A stretch of 60,130 bases of DNA from Paracoccaceae bacterium (GTDB lineage Bacteria > Pseudomonadota > Alphaproteobacteria > Rhodobacterales > Rhodobacteraceae): assembly GCA_019429405.1 (NCBI GenBank), contig JAHYIZ010000015.1:1-60130 (forward strand), written 5' to 3'. The notes under the pieces were generated by a model. That model made no database searches, had not been told where the DNA came from, and saw only the letters and a list, made by a program, of their open reading frames with translations. Numbering within the stretch: the stretch's first letter is position 1; each line of letters opens with the position of its first letter. Of the stretch, positions 10,266 to 20,676 are shown piece after piece. The position numbers were made by a program, and so were the translations under genes.

Positions 10266-10337
10266 CGCCGCCGCGCTTGCCCGCGCCGCCCCAAGCCGTT
10301 ATCACCGCCCGCAATCAGACCACAAGGAACCGCCCCC

Positions 10338-11465
10338 ATGCGCGCCGAGATGCAGAATTTTGTCGATGCCATCCGCAGCTCGCTGAACTTGCTCGGCCAG
10401 CGGCTTGATGCGGAAACAGCGCCACATCGGCTGGAAGAGATGAACGCGCTGATCGAGCAAGGCGAGCTGTGGTCCGACCCTGCGCGCGCGCAAAAGCTGA
10501 TGCGAGAGCGGCAAGAGTTGATCGACGCGCTTGGCACATGGCGCAACATCACGCGCGACCTGGCCGACAATATCGAGTTGATCGAGCTTGGCGAGGCTGA
10601 GGGAGACGCCGAGATCGTGGCAGAGGCCGAAAAGGCGCTGCGCGCGCTGGCCGATCTTGCCGCTGCGAAAGAGCTAGAGGCGCTGCTCGACGGCGAGGCT
10701 GACGGCAACGACACCTTCCTTGAAATCAACGCCGGCGCCGGTGGCACCGAAAGCTGCGACTGGGCCAGCATGCTGGCGCGCATGTATGTGCGCTGGGCCG
10801 AGAAAAAGGGCTACAAGGTTGAGCTTCTGGCAGAAACGGCGGGCGACGAGGCGGGCATTCGTTCGGCGGCCTACAAGATTTCTGGGCACAACGCCTATGG
10901 CTGGCTGAAATCGGAATCCGGCGTGCACCGCCTTGTGCGCATTTCGCCCTATGATTCGGCAGCGCGGCGGCACACCTCGTTTTCTTCGGTCTGGGTCTAT
11001 CCGGTGGTTGACGACAACATCGACATCGTGATTGCCGACAATGATCTGCGGATCGACACCTACCGCAGCTCGGGCGCAGGCGGGCAGCACGTCAACACCA
11101 CCGACTCGGCGGTGCGCATTACGCACTTGCCCACCGGCATCGTCGTGACCAGTTCGGAAAAGAGCCAGCATCAGAACCGCGCCAACTGTATGGCCGCGCT
11201 GAAATCGCGGCTTTACCAGATGGAGCTTGATCGGCGCAACGCGGTGGTCAATGCGCAGCACGCGGCCAAGGGTGAGGCGGGCTGGGGCAACCAGATCCGG
11301 TCGTATGTGCTGCAACCCTACCAGATGGTGAAGGATCTGCGCACAGGGCATGAAACTTCAGATACCGGCGGCGTGCTTGATGGCGATATCGACGCTTTCA
11401 TGGCGGCGACACTGGCGCAGGATGTTGCGGGCAAAAGCCGGGCTGAGGCGCAGGGCGAAGACTGA
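10338..11465 (+). CDS. prfB: Peptide chain release factor 2
   Basis: RF2 ends translation at UGA and UAA. The protein has 375 residues. The GGQ peptidyl-hydrolysis motif is at 248-250 in [12 protein letters not shown]. The stop-codon recognition site that reads SPF in E. coli RF2 reads SPY here ([15 protein letters not shown]), a variant I associate with alphaproteobacteria. The reading frame is continuous, with no internal UGA near codon 26, so the autoregulatory +1 frameshift known from E. coli is absent. It is downstream of mrcA. Confidence 0.97.
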   Translation: MRAEMQNFVDAIRSSLNLLGQRLDAETAPHRLEEMNALIEQGELWSDPARAQKLMRERQELIDALGTWRNITRDLADNIELIELGEAEGDAEIVAEAEKALRALADLAAAKELEALLDGEADGNDTFLEINAGAGGTESCDWASMLARMYVRWAEKKGYKVELLAETAGDEAGIRSAAYKISGHNAYGWLKSESGVHRLVRISPYDSAARRHTSFSSVWVYPVVDDNIDIVIADNDLRIDTYRSSGAGGQHVNTTDSAVRITHLPTGIVVTSSEKSQHQNRANCMAALKSRLYQMELDRRNAVVNAQHAAKGEAGWGNQIRSYVLQPYQMVKDLRTGHETSDTGGVLDGDIDAFMAATLAQDVAGKSRAEAQGED

Positions 11466-11533
11466 CGCGCGAAAATAGTTGCTTGCCCAACCGCGCCGCG
11501 CTTAGTTGCGCAGGTAACGGGAGAGAAGGCAGA

Positions 11534-12313
11534 ATGCCGCAGCACCTGCAAAAAGAGCCATCGCCATTGCCCGGCATCAGGCGGCTTGTGTTTGCCGACC
11601 TTGGCGCCAGCCTGCGCGCGGGCTTGCGCGATTTTTTGCGCGCCCCGGCCTTTGGCCTGCTGTTCTCGGCCTTCTACGTTTTGGGCGGGGTGGTGCTCTA
11701 CCTTGTCGCGGTGGCTTCGGGGCAGGAATGGTGGCTTGTTCCCTTCGTGGTGGGCTTTCCGCTGCTGGCGCCGTTCGCGGCGGTCGGGCTTTATGAGGTC
11801 AGCCGCCGCATCGAGGTGGGAGAGCCGCTGATCTGGCGGCAGGTTCTGGGCACGGTCTTTGCGCAAAAGGACCGCCAGATTCCGTCGATGGCGATGGTGA
11901 TCTTACTGATCTTCATGTTCTGGGTGTTCGTGGCCCACACGATTTTTGCGCTGTTCATGGGCTTGCAGGCGCTGACCAACATCACCACCTCGCCCGCCGC
12001 GCTGCTTGCGGGGAACGGGCCGCTGATGCTGACCGTCGGCACCGCAATTGGCGCCGGGTTCTCGCTGGCGCTCTTCGCATTCACCGTGGCGGGCTTGCCG
12101 CTGCTGCTGGAACGCGAGGTCGATTTCATCACCGCGATCCTTTACAGCGTGCGTGCGGTGCTCGCCAACAAGGTGGTGCTGGGGGTTTGGGGGCTCTGCA
12201 TCGCGGCGTTGCTGGGGCTGGGTATGGTGCCGCTGTTCTTGGGGCTTCTGGTGCTGCTGCCCGTGCTGGGGCACGCAAGCTGGCACATGTACCGGCGGAT
12301 CTCACAGCCCTGA
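11534..12313 (+). CDS. DUF2189 family membrane protein
   Basis: The protein has 259 residues with about six hydrophobic segments (roughly 40-60, 65-90, 115-145, 160-190, 210-230 and 230-250). A short soluble N-terminus contains GIRRLVFADLGASLRAGLRDF, a typical opening for DUF2189 proteins. The function of the family is unknown. The ATG at 11534 has AGAAGG just upstream and is preferred to a TTG at 11483. It runs toward the bactofilin gene, with a GC hairpin between the two stops. Confidence 0.85.
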   Translation: MPQHLQKEPSPLPGIRRLVFADLGASLRAGLRDFLRAPAFGLLFSAFYVLGGVVLYLVAVASGQEWWLVPFVVGFPLLAPFAAVGLYEVSRRIEVGEPLIWRQVLGTVFAQKDRQIPSMAMVILLIFMFWVFVAHTIFALFMGLQALTNITTSPAALLAGNGPLMLTVGTAIGAGFSLALFAFTVAGLPLLLEREVDFITAILYSVRAVLANKVVLGVWGLCIAALLGLGMVPLFLGLLVLLPVLGHASWHMYRRISQP

Positions 12314-12322
12314 AATGCAAAG

Positions 12323-12343
12323 GGCGGCGCTGCGGGCGCCGCC
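12323..12343. terminator. Hairpin between convergent DUF2189 and bactofilin genes
   Basis: An 8-bp perfect stem (12323-12330 with 12336-12343) sits between two converging stop codons. There is no T-run on either side, so intrinsic termination would be weak. It is called on position and symmetry. Confidence 0.45.
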
Positions 12344-12366
12344 ACTTCAGGCTAATGGTCCGGCTT

Positions 12367-12882
12367 TCAGCCTTCAGACTTCGCGGCGGGCGCGGGGGCC
12401 GGGTCAGGGGGCGCCAGCTTTGGCGGCGCGCCATTGGCCAGCGGGTCTTCCTGGCGCTGCACAGACCCTTCGAAATGCGCCCCTGATTCGATCGCGATGG
12501 TCTTGTGCACGATGTCGCCCTCAACCCGCGCGCTTGAGGTCAGGCGCACTTTCAGGCCCCGCACGCGGCCGATCACGCGGCCGTTCACCACGATGTCGTC
12601 GGCGACGATTTCGCCCTTGATGGTGGCGCTTTCGCCCACGGTCAGCAGATGCGCACGGATGTCGCCCTCGACAATACCTTCCACCTGCACATCGCCGGTG
12701 GTGCGCAGATTGCCGACGACCGTCAGGTCGGACGACAGCACCGACGCCGGTGCCTTGGGCCGCGGCGCAGCGCCTGTGGCATCGCCCATCGGGCGCGGCA
12801 CGGGCACTTCGGGGGTTTTTGGCTTGTCGCCTTCGGCGGCGGTTTTGGAACCGGGTTCGTTGATTCTGCTTTTAGAAAACAT
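12367..12882 (-). CDS. Bactofilin
   Basis: The protein has 171 residues. The central DUF583 beta-helix spans about 48-140 (SVLSSDLTVVGNLRTTGDV, VEGDIVHKTIAIESGAHFEG), flanked by disordered Pro/Lys-rich tails, which is the standard bactofilin layout. Bactofilins polymerise without nucleotide and act as scaffolds for cell shape or wall enzymes. The start codon overlaps the last 11 bases of the upstream M23 peptidase gene on the same strand, so the two are translationally coupled. Such bactofilin/LytM pairs are known to control cell shape in other bacteria, including Hyphomonas. Confidence 0.93.
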   Translation of the reverse strand: MFSKSRINEPGSKTAAEGDKPKTPEVPVPRPMGDATGAAPRPKAPASVLSSDLTVVGNLRTTGDVQVEGIVEGDIRAHLLTVGESATIKGEIVADDIVVNGRVIGRVRGLKVRLTSSARVEGDIVHKTIAIESGAHFEGSVQRQEDPLANGAPPKLAPPDPAPAPAAKSEG

Positions 12883-14197
12883 TGCTCGCTGCCCTGATGA
12901 AGGTCATGGGGTTGACCGGTTTGCCGTTCACCCGCACTTCATAGTGCAAGTGCGGGCCTGTTGATCGTCCGGTGCTGCCCATATCACCGATCCGCTCTGC
13001 GCGCGAGACCTTTTGCCCGACGCTGACCCTGACCTTGCTGAGGTGGCCATAGCGGGTGACGGTGCCATGGGCGTGACGGATCTCGATCATGTTGCCATAG
13101 CCCGACTGCCAGCCCGCATGGGTCACCACGCCTTCGCCGGTAGCATAGATCGGGGTGCCGCTCGGGCCGGCCATGTCTTGCCCTTCATGCATGGTGCCCC
13201 AGCGGCGGCCAAAGGGTGAGGACAGGCGGTAGGCGGCCTTGACCGGGGTATCAAGCGGCAGGGTCTGCGCCGCGATCCGGTAGAGGTTCAGCCGGTCGAG
13301 CGTGTCCAGAATGCCGGTGGCGCGCGCCAGATCGGCGCTGTATTCGGGCTCGCCGCTGGCCGACATCGCAACCGGCAGCAACGGGCCCCCGGTGCCGGAA
13401 TAGCCCTGCCGCACGGTTTCGAGGATCGCATCGGCATCCATGCCGACGGCGCGGAACATCTTGTCAAGTGGTTCGACCGAAACCGAAACCGCGGCTTCGA
13501 TAGTGGCAAAGATTTCGTCGTTGCGCTGGTCAAGCAGGCGTTGTTCAAGCTGCATTTCTGCAAGCTCGGATTCGGCCGCACTGGCGGCGGCGGCGGCCTT
13601 GTCGCGCTGGGCCGCGGACTGTGCCAGCGCTGCCGCGATGATGTCGAGCGTCGCGGCAACATCTTCGGGTGCCACCACCTGCTGCGTGGCGGTGTCGGCT
13701 TGCCCGTTCATCTCGGCGGTCAGTAGCGCCACGTCGGCGGCGGCGGCATCGCGTTCTTGCATGGTGCGGCGCAACGTCGCCTGAATCACCTCGATGCCGG
13801 TTTCCAGCTCGCGCCGCCGCTCCTCGGATGACAGCAGCGTTGATTGCATCAGCGACACCTGCTGCAGCGCCAGCGAAAAGCGGGCCTGCGCGGCCGTCGC
13901 CTCATTGGCGCGGGCATCGCGTTCGCGCGACAGCGAATCGAGCCGTTCTTCAAACGCGGCCTGCACACGGGCGACCTGCTCTTCGGAACTGCCCGCGCTG
14001 ATGACATCGCTCAGCAGAATTGAGCTGACGACAATCGACCAGCCAAACACCAGCGCGGTGCCGGTCAGCATTACCGCCTGCGTCATCGGCCCGAGGCGCA
14101 CAAAGCGCGTCGTGCTGTTGGATTTCAGGAACAGGCGTTGTTCGGGCAACCATCTTCCGACAACGCTGTTGAGATGATGCGCGAAGCGTCGGTGCAC
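12872..14197 (-). CDS. M23 family metallopeptidase (membrane-anchored LytM protein)
   Basis: The protein has 441 residues. A cytoplasmic basic N-terminus is followed by a transmembrane segment at about 40-62, a long Ala/Glu/Arg-rich coiled coil at about 70-230, and a C-terminal LytM/peptidase M23 domain at about 315-435. The zinc ligands are intact: HEGQD gives HxxxD and GPHLHYEV gives the HxH motif, so it should be an active DD-endopeptidase. The start is a GTG at 14195-14197. It is the upstream partner of bactofilin, and its stop lies inside the bactofilin N-terminal coding sequence. Cutting of peptide cross-links at bactofilin-marked sites is the inferred role. Confidence 0.93.
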   Translation of the reverse strand: MHRRFAHHLNSVVGRWLPEQRLFLKSNSTTRFVRLGPMTQAVMLTGTALVFGWSIVVSSILLSDVISAGSSEEQVARVQAAFEERLDSLSRERDARANEATAAQARFSLALQQVSLMQSTLLSSEERRRELETGIEVIQATLRRTMQERDAAAADVALLTAEMNGQADTATQQVVAPEDVAATLDIIAAALAQSAAQRDKAAAAASAAESELAEMQLEQRLLDQRNDEIFATIEAAVSVSVEPLDKMFRAVGMDADAILETVRQGYSGTGGPLLPVAMSASGEPEYSADLARATGILDTLDRLNLYRIAAQTLPLDTPVKAAYRLSSPFGRRWGTMHEGQDMAGPSGTPIYATGEGVVTHAGWQSGYGNMIEIRHAHGTVTRYGHLSKVRVSVGQKVSRAERIGDMGSTGRSTGPHLHYEVRVNGKPVNPMTFIRAASNVF

Positions 14198-14345
14198 CTT
14201 TGGGGATCCATCCTGCTATATCGCGGAGCGTCATCAGGCGCGCCTTCGGCTACGGCTTAGCAAGAGGCGGTGCGCGCATGCAACCCATTTTGCCACTTTT
14301 GCGGAGGCGGCAGATTGGCGCTGATCGCCTTTGGCGGATTCTGGC

Positions 14346-14825
14346 CTAACTTTCAGCGCCCTGAAGTGCTGCCAGAACGGCCTCGGCGTGGCCCGCCACC
14401 CTCGCCACGCGCCAGACCGCCGCGATGCGGCCGTCACCGCCGATCAGGAATGTCGTGCGCAAGATGCCCTCATAGGCTTTGCCATAAAGCTTTTTGGGGC
14501 CCCAGGCGCCGAAACGCTCGCACAGATCGGCGCCCTCATCGCTGACCAGCGTCACCTGCAACCGCTGCTTTTGCAAAAATCGCAGATGCGACGCGGGGCT
14601 GTCTTTGGAAACGCCGACCACGCGCGCGCCCAGTGCCGCAAATTCGGGTGCAAGGCGGCTGAAATCCTGCGCCTCGCGGGTGCAGCTTGTGGTGGCATCG
14701 CGCGGGTAAAAGAACAGCACCACCGGTTGCAGTCGCAGGGCCGCCAGCGCCAATGTGCCGGGCCGACCGGAGGCGTCGATGCAGGGCAGGGTGAAGTCGG
14801 GCGCGGTATCGCCTATTTCTAACAC
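14346..14825 (-). CDS. bcp: Peroxiredoxin, Bcp/PrxQ type
   Basis: This is a thiol peroxidase of 159 residues that reduces hydroperoxides. The peroxidatic cysteine is C48 in FFYPRDATTSCT, so the TxxC geometry is kept, while the usual TPGCT reads TTSCT. The resolving cysteine that E. coli Bcp has five residues later is a glutamine here (SCTREAQ). Another cysteine near residue 103 (ADLCERFG) or an external thiol must serve instead. It is transcribed divergently from the large AsmA-like gene. Confidence 0.92.
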   Translation of the reverse strand: MLEIGDTAPDFTLPCIDASGRPGTLALAALRLQPVVLFFYPRDATTSCTREAQDFSRLAPEFAALGARVVGVSKDSPASHLRFLQKQRLQVTLVSDEGADLCERFGAWGPKKLYGKAYEGILRTTFLIGGDGRIAAVWRVARVAGHAEAVLAALQGAES

Positions 14826-14921
14826 GACGGGTTCCTTTGGACGGGGCAGCGCGTTTGTGTTTTAAGCCCCGCTCAGCAAAGATCAACACCGCTTCGGGAT
14901 CGCCGGGCGGCAGGGCGACGG

Positions 14922-17900
14922 ATGAGCGAGACGCAGACACCGCATGAGACCCAAGGCGCCGCTGCGCCACCGCCTGCGCGGCGTCGGCGCGCGCGGCGTG
15001 CCCGCATGGGATTCGGGCTGCTCTTCTCGGTGTCACTGCTGGCTTTGGCGCTGACGATCGCGGCGCTTTACGTTACGCACCAGCCGCTTCCCGCGCCGCG
15101 CTGGGCGGTGGCACGGCTTGAGGCGCGCGCCAACGCGGCATTGGCGGGCGCGCTGACGCTGCACCTGCGAGGCGGCGCCGAACTGGTGGTGACCGACGGG
15201 CTGGTGCCGCGCCTGCGGTTTTTGCAGGTCGAGGTCGCCGGGGCCAATGGGCAGGTGGTGGCGCGTTTGCCCGAAGCGCGATTCACACTGTCGCGTGAAG
15301 CGCTGGCCGAACGGCGCATCGTGGTGCAGACCGTGCGGCTGGACGGTGCGAACCTTGCGATGCGCCGCTTGGATGACGGCACTCTGGATGTTTCGCTTGG
15401 CAGCGACGGGGCGGCGCTGCGCGCGGCCACCCCTGAAAGCCTCGCGCAGGCGCTGGGTGCCTTCAAGCAGGTGTTTGATGCCCCCGCGCTAGCCGGGCTG
15501 CAACGGATCGAGGCGCAGGGCTTGCAGATCCGGCTTGACGACGCGCGCAACGACAAGGTCTGGCGCGTGCAAGAGGGGCGACTGGTCCTGACGCAAGACG
15601 CGACGCGGCTGGCGGTGACGCTCAGCTTCGACATCGGCGAGGCCGAAAGCAGGCCCTCGTCGGTGGCGCTGTCGCTCAACACCCGCAAGGGCAGCCTTGA
15701 GGCCTCGTTCGGCGCCGCGATCACGGCGGTTCCGGCGCGCGATCTGGCGCTGCAATCGCCCGCCCTGGCCTGGCTAGGGGTGCTTGATGTGCCAATCTCC
15801 GGGTCGCTGCGCAGCGGCATCGACGCCGCAGGTGCGGTCGGCCACCTCGATGCGCGGCTTGAGATCGGCGCCGGGGCGCTCAACCCGGTCGAGGGGGTGG
15901 CGCCGGTGCCGATCCGTGGCGGCACTGTGCATTTCAGTTACGACCCCGCGTCCGAGCGGGTTGCCTTTTCCGAGCTGTCGATTGACAGCCGCGCGCTGCG
16001 CTTGCGGGCCTCCGGGTCGGCGCAGCTCAAGGGTCTCAGCAGCGGTCTGCCGGAAGAGGTGCTGGGGCAAGTGGCGATTGCCAACTTGCGGGTAGACCCC
16101 GAAGGGCTGTTTGAAACGCCGGTGCAGTTCGTAGCGGGCGCGGTTGATCTGCGGCTGCGGCTTGACCCGTTCACGCTCGACATCGGCCAGTTGCAACTGC
16201 TGAACGGCGCCGAACGGCTGAGCGCCTCGGGGCGGGTCGTGGCGCGCCCCGACGGCTGGCAGGTCGCGCTTGATTTCGGCACCGAGCGCATTTCGCAAGC
16301 GCGCATGCTGGCGCTCTGGCCGGTGAATGTGGTGGCCAAGACCCGCTCATGGCTGGTTGATAACGTGGCGACGGGCGAGCTGCGCGATGTGCGCGCGGCC
16401 CTGCGTATGGAACCCGGTGCTGAACCGCAGCTGGCGCTTGGGTACGGCTTTGAGGGCGCCGAAGTGCGGGTGATCGAAAGCCTGCCGCCGCTGCTTGATG
16501 CCGCAGGCTTTGCCAGCATTGACGGCAACCGGCATGCGCTGACGGTAGAGCGTGGCCATGTCATCGCCCCCACCGGCGGGCGCATCGATGTAGCCGATAC
16601 CGTGATGGTGGTGCCTGATATCCGGCTGCGCCCGGCGCCCGCCGAAATTCGCCTTCGCACCGTCAGCACCGTGCCCGCGGCCCTGTCGCTGCTCGATCAG
16701 GAGCCGTTCCGTTTCATGTCGAAAGCGGACTTGGGAACCGACTTTGCCGAAGGCATGGCGCGTGCCGAAACGGTCATGCAGATGCCGCTGAAAAAGGGCA
16801 TGGCACCCGACGAGCTGCGCTTTCGCGTGACCGCCGAGCTGACGGATGTCCAATCGGATGTGCTGGTGGCGGGGCGGCCCTTGCGCGCGCCGCGCCTTAT
16901 GCTGGTTGCCGATGCGGCGGGCATCGAGATTTCGGGGCGCGGGACGCTGTCCGGGGTGCCGTTTGATGCGCAGTGGCGGCAGGCCTTCGCGCCCGACCAG
17001 CGCGGGCATTCGACCATTGCCGCCGATGTCGCACTGACGCCCGCGTCGCTGGCCGCCTTTGGCATCGTGTTGCCATCAGGCACCGTTGGCGGCGAAGGAA
17101 CCGGCGCGCTGTCGCTGGAAATTGCGCGCGGCCAGCGCATTCGCTTTGGCCTGACAAGTGACCTTGCGGGGCTGAGCCTAGCCATTCCTGCGGTGAGCTG
17201 GCGCAAACCCGCGGCACAAACCGGAAGCTTCGAGGTTACGGGCGCGCTTGGCACCCCGCCGGTGATCGACCAGATGCAGCTTGACGCGGCTGGGCTGAAA
17301 GCGGCGGGTACGCTGACGCTTGCGCCCGATGGCGCGCTCGAACGCGCTTCGTTTGACCCGGTGACACTTGGCGGCTGGTTTGAGGGTGCGGTGGAGCTGC
17401 GGGCGCAACGGTCAGGCAACCCGATGGCGATCGCGGTCAGCGGTGCGCGCGCCGACCTGCGCCGCGCAACGGTCGGTGGCGGCGGCAGTGGCGGCGGTGG
17501 CGGCGGCCCGATCAGCTTTGCGCTCGACCGCGTTCAGGTGACCGACAGCATCGCCCTGACCGGGTTTCGCGGCGATTTTTCACAGACCACCGGGTTTTCG
17601 GGCGGCTTTGCCGCAGGTGTCAACGGCGGCGCGCGGGTTGAGGGCACGGTGATGCCGGGGCAGGGCGGGCGCAGCGCGTTTCGCATTCTCTCGAATGACG
17701 CGGGCGCGGTGCTGAGCTCGGCCGGGGTGTTTGCGCGCGCACGCGGCGGCACGCTGGATCTGATCATCGAACCGGCCAGCGCCGGCGCTGGCCATTTTCA
17801 GGGCAGCGCCGAGATGCACGATTTGCGCGTCGTCGATGCGCCGGTGCTTGCGGCGCTGCTAAGTGCGGCGTCGGGGATCGGGCTGCTGGAACAGCTGAAC

Positions 17901-18248
17901 GGCGAGGGGCTGCTGTTCACCGATGTTGATGGCAGCTTCACGATCTCGCCCGAGACGATCACGCTGCGAGACGGAACTGCGGTGGGCGCTTCGCTTGGGG
18001 TGACGGGCGAGGGCACCTTTGCCCCCGGCAGCGGCGCGGTTGATATTCAGGGGGTGGTGACGCCACTTTACATTCTCAACAGTCTCGGCCAGATCATCAG
18101 CCGGCGCGGCGAGGGGTTCTTTGGCATCAACTACCGCTTGCGCGGCACGTCGGCGGCGCCACAGATCACGGTCAACCCGCTGTCGCTTTTGACGCCCGGA
18201 TTTTTGCGCGGCATTTTCCGGCGCCCCTTACCTGAGGCAGGGCAGTGA
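14922..18248 (+). CDS. AsmA/YhdP-like envelope protein
   Basis: The protein has 1108 residues with one N-terminal transmembrane segment at about 30-50 after a basic Arg-rich leader. A very long, beta-rich, low-cysteine periplasmic body follows, ending in an AsmA-like C-terminal domain (about 950-1090; [20 protein letters not shown]). The DUF3971/YhdP type fits. Members of this superfamily form hydrophobic-groove bridges that carry phospholipid between membranes; that role here is inferred. A Gly/Ser-rich insert lies at about 850-863 ([11 protein letters not shown]). The stop overlaps the GTG start of queA by four bases (GTGA), indicating coupling with a functionally unrelated gene. Confidence 0.85.
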   Translation: MSETQTPHETQGAAAPPPARRRRARRARMGFGLLFSVSLLALALTIAALYVTHQPLPAPRWAVARLEARANAALAGALTLHLRGGAELVVTDGLVPRLRFLQVEVAGANGQVVARLPEARFTLSREALAERRIVVQTVRLDGANLAMRRLDDGTLDVSLGSDGAALRAATPESLAQALGAFKQVFDAPALAGLQRIEAQGLQIRLDDARNDKVWRVQEGRLVLTQDATRLAVTLSFDIGEAESRPSSVALSLNTRKGSLEASFGAAITAVPARDLALQSPALAWLGVLDVPISGSLRSGIDAAGAVGHLDARLEIGAGALNPVEGVAPVPIRGGTVHFSYDPASERVAFSELSIDSRALRLRASGSAQLKGLSSGLPEEVLGQVAIANLRVDPEGLFETPVQFVAGAVDLRLRLDPFTLDIGQLQLLNGAERLSASGRVVARPDGWQVALDFGTERISQARMLALWPVNVVAKTRSWLVDNVATGELRDVRAALRMEPGAEPQLALGYGFEGAEVRVIESLPPLLDAAGFASIDGNRHALTVERGHVIAPTGGRIDVADTVMVVPDIRLRPAPAEIRLRTVSTVPAALSLLDQEPFRFMSKADLGTDFAEGMARAETVMQMPLKKGMAPDELRFRVTAELTDVQSDVLVAGRPLRAPRLMLVADAAGIEISGRGTLSGVPFDAQWRQAFAPDQRGHSTIAADVALTPASLAAFGIVLPSGTVGGEGTGALSLEIARGQRIRFGLTSDLAGLSLAIPAVSWRKPAAQTGSFEVTGALGTPPVIDQMQLDAAGLKAAGTLTLAPDGALERASFDPVTLGGWFEGAVELRAQRSGNPMAIAVSGARADLRRATVGGGGSGGGGGGPISFALDRVQVTDSIALTGFRGDFSQTTGFSGGFAAGVNGGARVEGTVMPGQGGRSAFRILSNDAGAVLSSAGVFARARGGTLDLIIEPASAGAGHFQGSAEMHDLRVVDAPVLAALLSAASGIGLLEQLNGEGLLFTDVDGSFTISPETITLRDGTAVGASLGVTGEGTFAPGSGAVDIQGVVTPLYILNSLGQIISRRGEGFFGINYRLRGTSAAPQITVNPLSLLTPGFLRGIFRRPLPEAGQ

Positions 18249-19291
18249 AACTTTCCGATTTCGATTTCGAGCTTCCCGAGCGGCTGATCGCCACGCGCCC
18301 CGCCCGCCCGCGCAGTGCGTCACGGCTGCTGCTGGCCGAAGGTGGCGGCATTGCTGACCGGGTGGTGGCCGATCTGCCCGGCATCCTGCGCCCCGGCGAC
18401 CGGCTGGTGTTGAATAACACCAAGGTCATTCCGGCGCGGCTTTCGGGCACGCGCAGCCGCCAAAGCACGCAAGGAGATGTCAGCGCACGCATCGAGGTGA
18501 CGCTGCTGGAGCCTGCGCCAGAGGGGGCGTGGATGGCGCTTGCCAAGCCGCTGCGAAAACTGAAGGTGGGCGAGGTCATCCGCTTTTCGCCCGCACTTGC
18601 TGCCGAGGTGCGCGGCATCGAGGATGGCCAGCTTCGGCTTGCCTTTTCGGTGACGGGCGCGGCCTTCGATGCGGCCTTGGCCGAGGCCGGGGCGATGCCG
18701 CTGCCGCCCTACATCGCCGCTCTGCGTGCGCCCGACGAGGCCGACAAGACCGATTACCAGACTGTCTTTGCCCGCCACCTTGGCGCCGTCGCCGCCCCCA
18801 CCGCCAGCCTGCACTTCGATGCGCCCCTGCTGGCGGCGCTCGCCGCGCGCGGGGTGGCGTTCAGCGAGGTCACGCTGCATGTCGGTGCCGGCACCTTTCT
18901 GCCGGTCAAGGTCGATGATGTGACCACCCACCGCATGCACGCCGAATGGGGCGAGGTTTCGCCCGCTGCCGCCGCCGAGATCAACGCCACCCGCGCGGCG
19001 GGCGGGCGCATCATTCCGGTGGGCACCACCGCGCTTCGGCTGATTGAAAGCGCCGCTGCTTCGGGCCGGGTCGAGCCCTTCACAGGCACCACCGACATTT
19101 TCATCTACCCCGGCTACCGCTTTCGCACCACCGACGCGCTGATGACCAATTTCCATCTGCCGCGCTCAACGTTGCTGATGCTGGTGTCTGCCCTGATGGG
19201 GCAAGACCGGATCCGGCAAATCTATGCGCATGCGGTGGCGCGGGGGTATCGCTTCTTCTCCTACGGCGATGCGTCGCTTTTGATCCCTTAG
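18245..19291 (+). CDS. queA: S-adenosylmethionine:tRNA ribosyltransferase-isomerase
   Basis: It transfers and isomerises the ribosyl of SAM onto preQ1 in tRNA to form epoxyqueuosine. The protein has 348 residues, normal for the family, with the opening [19 protein letters not shown], the [13 protein letters not shown] block, the [11 protein letters not shown] block and the C-terminal [17 protein letters not shown] motif. The start is a GTG that overlaps the preceding stop. The next queuosine genes are not in the window. Confidence 0.96.
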   Translation: MKLSDFDFELPERLIATRPARPRSASRLLLAEGGGIADRVVADLPGILRPGDRLVLNNTKVIPARLSGTRSRQSTQGDVSARIEVTLLEPAPEGAWMALAKPLRKLKVGEVIRFSPALAAEVRGIEDGQLRLAFSVTGAAFDAALAEAGAMPLPPYIAALRAPDEADKTDYQTVFARHLGAVAAPTASLHFDAPLLAALAARGVAFSEVTLHVGAGTFLPVKVDDVTTHRMHAEWGEVSPAAAAEINATRAAGGRIIPVGTTALRLIESAAASGRVEPFTGTTDIFIYPGYRFRTTDALMTNFHLPRSTLLMLVSALMGQDRIRQIYAHAVARGYRFFSYGDASLLIP

Positions 19292-19361
19292 TGTCGTATT
19301 GTCGCGCCGGTTCTGTGCGCCCCGGCGCTAAAGCGGTAGTTTCCTGAATTCGAGGCCCGAT

Positions 19362-20636
19362 ATGCTGACCGTTCTGCGCACCACCTGGCCGCTGTTGCTT
19401 GGCGTCATGCTGCTGATGGTCGGCAACGGCATGCAGGGCACGCTGCTGGGCATTCGCGGCGCTATCGAGGGCATCGGCACCTATCAGATGTCGGTGGTGA
19501 TGTCGGCCTATTTCTTTGGCTTCCTGCTCGGCAGTCGGCTGACCCCCGGCCTGATCCGCCGGGTCGGGCATGTACGGGTGTTCGCGGCACTTGGCAGCCT
19601 GATTTCGGCGGTGCTGGTGCTCTACGCGGCCGCGCCGCATTGGGTTGCCTGGGCCTTGATGCGGGTGCTGATCGGGTTTTCGTTCTCGGGCGTCTATATC
19701 ACCGCCGAAAGCTGGCTGAACGCCGCCTCGACCAACGAGACGCGCGGGCAATCGCTTTCTGCCTATATGATCGTGCAGATGATCGGCATCATCATAGCGC
19801 AACTGCTGATGAACACCGGCGACCCTTCGGGGTTCATGCTGTTCATCATCCCTTCGGTGCTGGTGTCGCTGTCGTTCACGCCGATTCTCTTGTCGGTGGC
19901 CCCGGCGCCGGTGTTCGAGACCACAGCCCGGATGAGCTTTCGCCGCCTGTTTGAGGTCTCGCCCTTGGGCTGTGTCGGGATATTTCTGATGGGCGGGGTG
20001 TTTTCGGCGCTGTTTGGCATGGCCTCGGTCTGGGGCGGGCGTGCGGGCCTTAGCGTGCCGCAGATCTCGGCCTTCGTGGCGGCGGTCTACGTCGGGGGGC
20101 TATTGCTGCAATACCCGATTGGCTGGGCGTCCGACCGTATGGACCGCCGCCTGCTGGTGCTGGGGCTGTCGGCGCTTGGGGCGGTTCTGACCGGCGCGGT
20201 GTTTCTGTTCGACCCCGGCTTTGTGGTGCTGCTGCTGATGGCGGCGGCGATTGGTGGCATCGCGAACCCGATCTATTCGCTGCTGCTGGCCCATACCAAC
20301 GACTTTCTCGACCAGACCGACATGGCCTCGGCCTCGGCGGGGCTGTTGTTCATCAACGGCGTTGGGGCAATCTCCGGGCCGCTGGTGACGGGCTGGCTGA
20401 TGGAGGTTGCGGGCGACGGCGGCTTCTTCCTCTATATCGGGGTGCTGATGGCGGCTATCGCCGCCTACGCCGGCTGGCGCATGACCCGCCGCGCGGGCCT
20501 GCCCAGCGATCTGACCGGCGCATTCGCGGTGCTTTCGCCCTCGGCCTCGCCGCTGGCGGTCGAGGCCGCGCTGGAAGCGGCGCAAGAGCACGCCGACGCG
20601 GTTTCGGCGGATGAGGGCGAGGCCCCATTGCACTGA
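19362..20636 (+). CDS. MFS transporter (YcaD-like)
   Basis: The protein has 424 residues with twelve predicted transmembrane segments and a hydrophilic C-terminal tail. The first half contains GSRLTPGLIRRVGHVRVFA, an MFS loop 2-3 motif, and the second half has GWASDRMDRR, the corresponding loop motif of the other repeat. The overall character resembles the YcaD-type branch, whose substrates are mostly unknown; I do not assign one. It follows queA by 70 bp on the same strand and may share its transcript. Confidence 0.82.
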   Translation: MLTVLRTTWPLLLGVMLLMVGNGMQGTLLGIRGAIEGIGTYQMSVVMSAYFFGFLLGSRLTPGLIRRVGHVRVFAALGSLISAVLVLYAAAPHWVAWALMRVLIGFSFSGVYITAESWLNAASTNETRGQSLSAYMIVQMIGIIIAQLLMNTGDPSGFMLFIIPSVLVSLSFTPILLSVAPAPVFETTARMSFRRLFEVSPLGCVGIFLMGGVFSALFGMASVWGGRAGLSVPQISAFVAAVYVGGLLLQYPIGWASDRMDRRLLVLGLSALGAVLTGAVFLFDPGFVVLLLMAAAIGGIANPIYSLLLAHTNDFLDQTDMASASAGLLFINGVGAISGPLVTGWLMEVAGDGGFFLYIGVLMAAIAAYAGWRMTRRAGLPSDLTGAFAVLSPSASPLAVEAALEAAQEHADAVSADEGEAPLH

Positions 20637-20676
20637 GCGGCCGGCTCTGCCAGCCTGCGACAACGAGGGGGCGCCG

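Noticed and set aside
18220-18300. preQ1 riboswitch before queA
   Set aside because: queA starts inside the stop codon of the preceding gene, leaving no leader for a riboswitch; the surrounding bases are coding.
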